Assembly: GCF_000341285.1 (NCBI RefSeq)
Contig: NW_005178400.1
Coordinates: 4,838 to 16,229, forward strand
Source: Galdieria sulphuraria
Taxonomy: Eukaryota; Rhodophyta; Bangiophyceae; Galdieriales; Galdieriaceae
Length of the DNA: 11,392 nucleotides
Direction of reading: 5' to 3'
The notes under the pieces are model-generated. The model saw only the letters and a list, made by a program, of their open reading frames with translations, made no database searches and was not told where the DNA came from. A program made the translations under genes and the position numbers. Shown here piece by piece: positions 9,176-11,392 of the stretch. Positions within the stretch are counted from its first letter, which is position 1, and each line of letters opens with the position of its first letter.

Positions 9176-9875
9176 TTGAATTGAGGAATTTGGGAAAATA
9201 CAAGAAAGGTGTTCGAGGAGTTTAAGTTCCAAAATTAGAAGAATTCAAGTTGACCTTGATTCATATTTTAGGAGATTTAAATAGTAGTAAACTTGACGAC
9301 ATTCTGTCCACGCAATGTTTCTATGTTTTTATCATACAACCTGATTCAAAAACAATCTTTTTTAAACTTGAAAAAGCTATGCTAAAAAAATTAATAAAGT
9401 CAATTAAAACACTAAAAACATTAATAAAGAATTTTATTATTGAATTGATTTTCAACGCTTACATGTCAATGTTTTCAAATAAACTCTATATTAAAGCAAA
9501 AAATTCAATAAAACCAAAATAAATAATTTTAAATTAAAAATTTACGCAGTAGCTAATTCATGTACAAGAGAAAATAATTTTAGTTTTAAAATAATTACTA
9601 AAAATAGAAAAAACAAATGCAAAATTTATAAGCAAAAATTAATAGCAACATAAACAGAAATAGATTACAATCATACAATAACGAGAAAATTTGTTTTTCA
9701 AACATCAGTAAATTGTAAAATAGATACCAATCTATGCGAGCGATAAGACACAATTTTGAATAATACACAAAAAGAAGTTGCATTTAAGGAATGAAAGATG
9801 TCCAAAAATATTGAATAGGATACAGTGCAGAAACAAAAATAGACAAAATAACTCAAGAAAACAGACAAGTTTGAT
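9176..9875. repeat. AT-rich spacer 2
   Basis: It begins with a segment shared with spacer 3 (tgaaaaggacag at 9158, then ttgaccttgattcatattt) and continues with the acatt/actctg-type marker at 9299, runs of A and T, cgcttacatgtcaatgtt near 9457, ttttaaaataattactaaaaa near 9584, and the conserved segment 9657-9866. It is mostly A on the plus strand, with many short poly-A runs. Plus-strand frame 9250-9522 is open only because of base composition. No gene is seen. Confidence 0.8.
9717..9757. repeat. Spacer core, copy in spacer 2
   Basis: These 41 bp are identical to 10795-10835, 1078 bp away. The core starts aaaatagatacc, contains the only CG-rich patch of the spacer (tgcgagcgataag) and ends acacaatttt. 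The flanks are about 85-90% alike by eye and include insertions and deletions. Confidence 0.85.
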
Positions 9876-10235
9876 TTGAAGAATGCCATGGGTGAAAATG
9901 AGTAAGGGGCAAAAATGGGCAAGTTTGGAGAGGGGTCAATTCGTAATGCGCATGGCCATTGTGATTTGGAAAATGTGCATGGTGGAAAATGAGTGGGAGG
10001 AAGAATGGGCAAATTTAGAGAGGGGTCAATTCGAAGTTTGGATGGGCAATTGTGATTTAAAGATTGCCATGGGGGAAAATGAGTGGGAGGGGAGGAAGGA
10101 TTGGGGCCAATTGCAATTGGGAAGAAAGGGGGGCCAACCCAACAGCGATTTAGATTTGGGATTTATCATTATGAGTGGTGGGGGAAGAATGGGTAAATTG
10201 GAAATGGGAAGGGGCATTGGAAACTGTCAGGGCAT
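9876..10235 (+). repeat. G-rich minisatellite block 3, subunit 90-96 bp
   Basis: Subunit points lie at 9957, 10047 and about 10143. The start segment with cgattgcggg seen in blocks 2 and 4 is missing, so this block is shorter at its left end. Its right end (10134-10235) matches block 2 from 9054. A C/G-balanced palindromic patch (CCAATTGCAATTGG) lies near 10107-10120. G runs at 10072-10136 are dense but the loops exceed seven nucleotides. Confidence 0.85.
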
Positions 10236-10794
10236 TGTCTGAAAAGGACAGAGTAATTTTAATTGAGGAAATTAAGAAAATACAAGAAGAGTGTTAGAGG
10301 GATTCAAATTTTAAAAGTAGAAGATTAAAAGTTGACCTTCAATTATATTTCATGAGATGGAGGTAGTAGTAAGATTGACGACATACTGTTCACATAATAT
10401 TTCTATGTTTTCATAGTAGAACCTCAGTCCAAAATAATCTTTTTTAAACTTAATAAAACTATGCTAACAAAATACTATAGTTAATTAAAACATTGAAAAA
10501 ATAAAAAAATTTATTACCGCCTTAATTTTCAACGCTTATATGTCAATGTTTCAAAGTAAATTCTATTTCGACACAATAAATTGAATAAAGTAAAAAAAAT
10601 TTATAAAGAAAAATATAAATAATAAAGTAGCTACGTAATGGACAAGAGAAGATAATCAGAAGTTTCAAAATAATTACTAAAAAAAGAAACCACAGATGCA
10701 AAAATAATTAACTAGAATTAATCGCAACATAAACAAAAAAAAATAGAATCATACAATTACCGGAAAATTTAATTTTTAAACATCAGTAAATTGC

Positions 10795-10835
10795 AAAATA
10801 GATACCAATCTATGCGAGCGATAAGACACAATTTT
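10795..10835. repeat. Spacer core, copy in spacer 3
   Basis: Identical over 41 bp to 9717-9757. It is the best conserved stretch of the AT-rich spacers and is absent from spacer 1. Confidence 0.85.
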
Positions 10836-11020
10836 AAATGATACACAAAAAGAAGTTGCATTTAAAGAATTAAAGATGTCCAAAAAAAATGAAGTAGGAT
10901 ACAGTTTAGAAATAAAAATAATAGAAATAAACCGAGAAAACCAAAAATTGCAATAACTTTACTTTTTCAAAAGTAGAGTAATTGTGTAATGTCACGAAGG
11001 TCAATTTTCTTTTGTTATGG

Positions 11021-11060
11021 TTATTAAGTTTTATTAAGTTATATTAGGGTTTATTAAGTT
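11021..11060 (+). repeat. TTATTAAGTT short tandem repeat with a telomere-like word
   Basis: TTATTAAGTT occurs at 11021-11030, 11031-11040 and 11051-11060. Between the second and third copies the sequence TTAGGGTTT (11044-11052) equals one plant-type telomere-repeat box in reverse orientation. A single copy is not a telomere. Confidence 0.75.
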
Positions 11061-11061
11061 T

Positions 11062-11392
11062 TATGGGGGAACGCAATGGTCGATTGCGGGTAAAGGATGA
11101 TAGTGCAACTTTGGTTTGAAAATTGTCTTGGAGGGAATGGGGAAAAAAGGGGCCAATTGAAAGTGGAAGAGGGATGGGGGTCAATTGTGAATTGGAAAAT
11201 GTGCATGGGGGAAAATGAGTGAGGGGAAGAATGGGGGCCAAATTGGAAATGGGGCAACTCGAAATGTGGATGGGCAATTGTGATTTGAAAAATGCCATGG
11301 GGTAAAATGAGTGGGAGGGGAGGAAGGATTGGGGCCAAATTGGAAATGGGTCAATTCGAAATGTGGATAGGCAATTGTGATTTTGAAATTGC
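11062..11392 (+). repeat. G-rich minisatellite block 4 (cut by window edge)
   Basis: It aligns along its whole length with 8673-8998 of block 2 at an almost constant offset (2390 at the start, 2394 at the end), about 85-90% alike by eye. It includes the start segment with cgattgcgggtaaag that block 3 lacks. Subunit points lie at 11182, 11275 and 11372. The block continues beyond the right edge. Confidence 0.85.

Larger units (their letters stand above)
10236..11061. repeat. AT-rich spacer 3
   Basis: It aligns with spacer 2 through the marker at 10381, cgcttatatgtcaatgtt near 10533, ttcaaaataattactaaaaa near 10661, and the core region 10739-10925. The final part (about 10930-11061) has no counterpart in spacer 2 and ends in a small TTATTAAGTT repeat. 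No gene is seen. Confidence 0.8.
7366..11392. repeat. Higher-order tandem array of alternating G-rich minisatellite blocks and AT-rich spacers
   Basis: From 7366 to the right edge, four G-rich blocks alternate with three AT-rich spacers. A marker in the spacers (acatactgttcacataat and close variants) occurs at 8060, 9299 and 10381, giving unit lengths of about 1239 and 1082 bp. A second marker in the block ends (ccaaccca followed by gcgatt) occurs near 7819, 9054 and 10134, and a third (the 41-bp core) at 9717 and 10795. The order of markers is the same in each unit, so this is one composite repeat duplicated in tandem and not independent repeats. The array runs off the right edge, so its full length is unknown. 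No transposase, reverse transcriptase or integrase reading frame lies inside it. It may be satellite DNA or a minisatellite of mobile-element origin. Confidence 0.85.

Noticed and set aside
7366-11392. CRISPR array.
   Set aside because: Repeats are long, degenerate and contiguous, with no short identical repeats separated by unique spacers of constant size, and no cas genes.
7366-11392. Complete transposon (LTR, LINE, Helitron or MITE).
   Set aside because: No terminal repeats, target-site duplication or enzyme frame could be identified within the window.

Overview
This window looks like AT-rich nuclear DNA from a eukaryote. It has almost no long reading frames, no operon-like gene packing and no ribosome binding sites, a few short GT...AG intron-like stretches, and a large minisatellite-type repeat array. 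I cannot name the organism: no conserved gene, rRNA or acceptable tRNA is present to anchor it. No gene in the window can be called with confidence. Layout: positions 1-7365 are unique-looking, AT-rich and gene-poor, with stop codons in all frames. Two places deserve attention. One is the minus strand of about 170-1065, which holds a hydrophobic leader-like peptide, a pattern that fits the classical C2H2 zinc finger spacing, and a strong GTGAGT donor that joins two open segments; this could be a small spliced gene or the decayed remains of one. The other is 2910-3275, which is open on both strands. From 7366 to the right edge the character changes completely. Four G-rich, C-poor minisatellite blocks (7366-7912, 8636-9175, 9876-10235, 11062-11392) alternate with three very AT-rich spacers (7913-8635, 9176-9875, 10236-11061). 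Blocks and spacers are related to one another, so this is a higher-order tandem repeat with a composite unit of about 1.1-1.2 kb. Inside the blocks the subunit is 126-142 bp in the first block and about 84-97 bp in the others. Most subunits carry a short inverted repeat (GGCAATT ... AATTGCC or a variant) and G runs, and two perfect-consensus G-quadruplex motifs lie in the first block. Spacers 2 and 3 share a 41-bp stretch that is identical in both, while their surroundings have diverged. The longest reading frame in the window (258 codons, minus strand 7223-7999) lies over the first G-rich block. It is most simply explained by the shortage of stop codons on a C/T-rich strand. No cooperating set of genes can be described. 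The real content of the window is the alternating G-rich/AT-rich array, probably a subtelomeric, pericentromeric or other heterochromatic satellite, or a minisatellite carried by a mobile element. Its location and function are not shown by the sequence.
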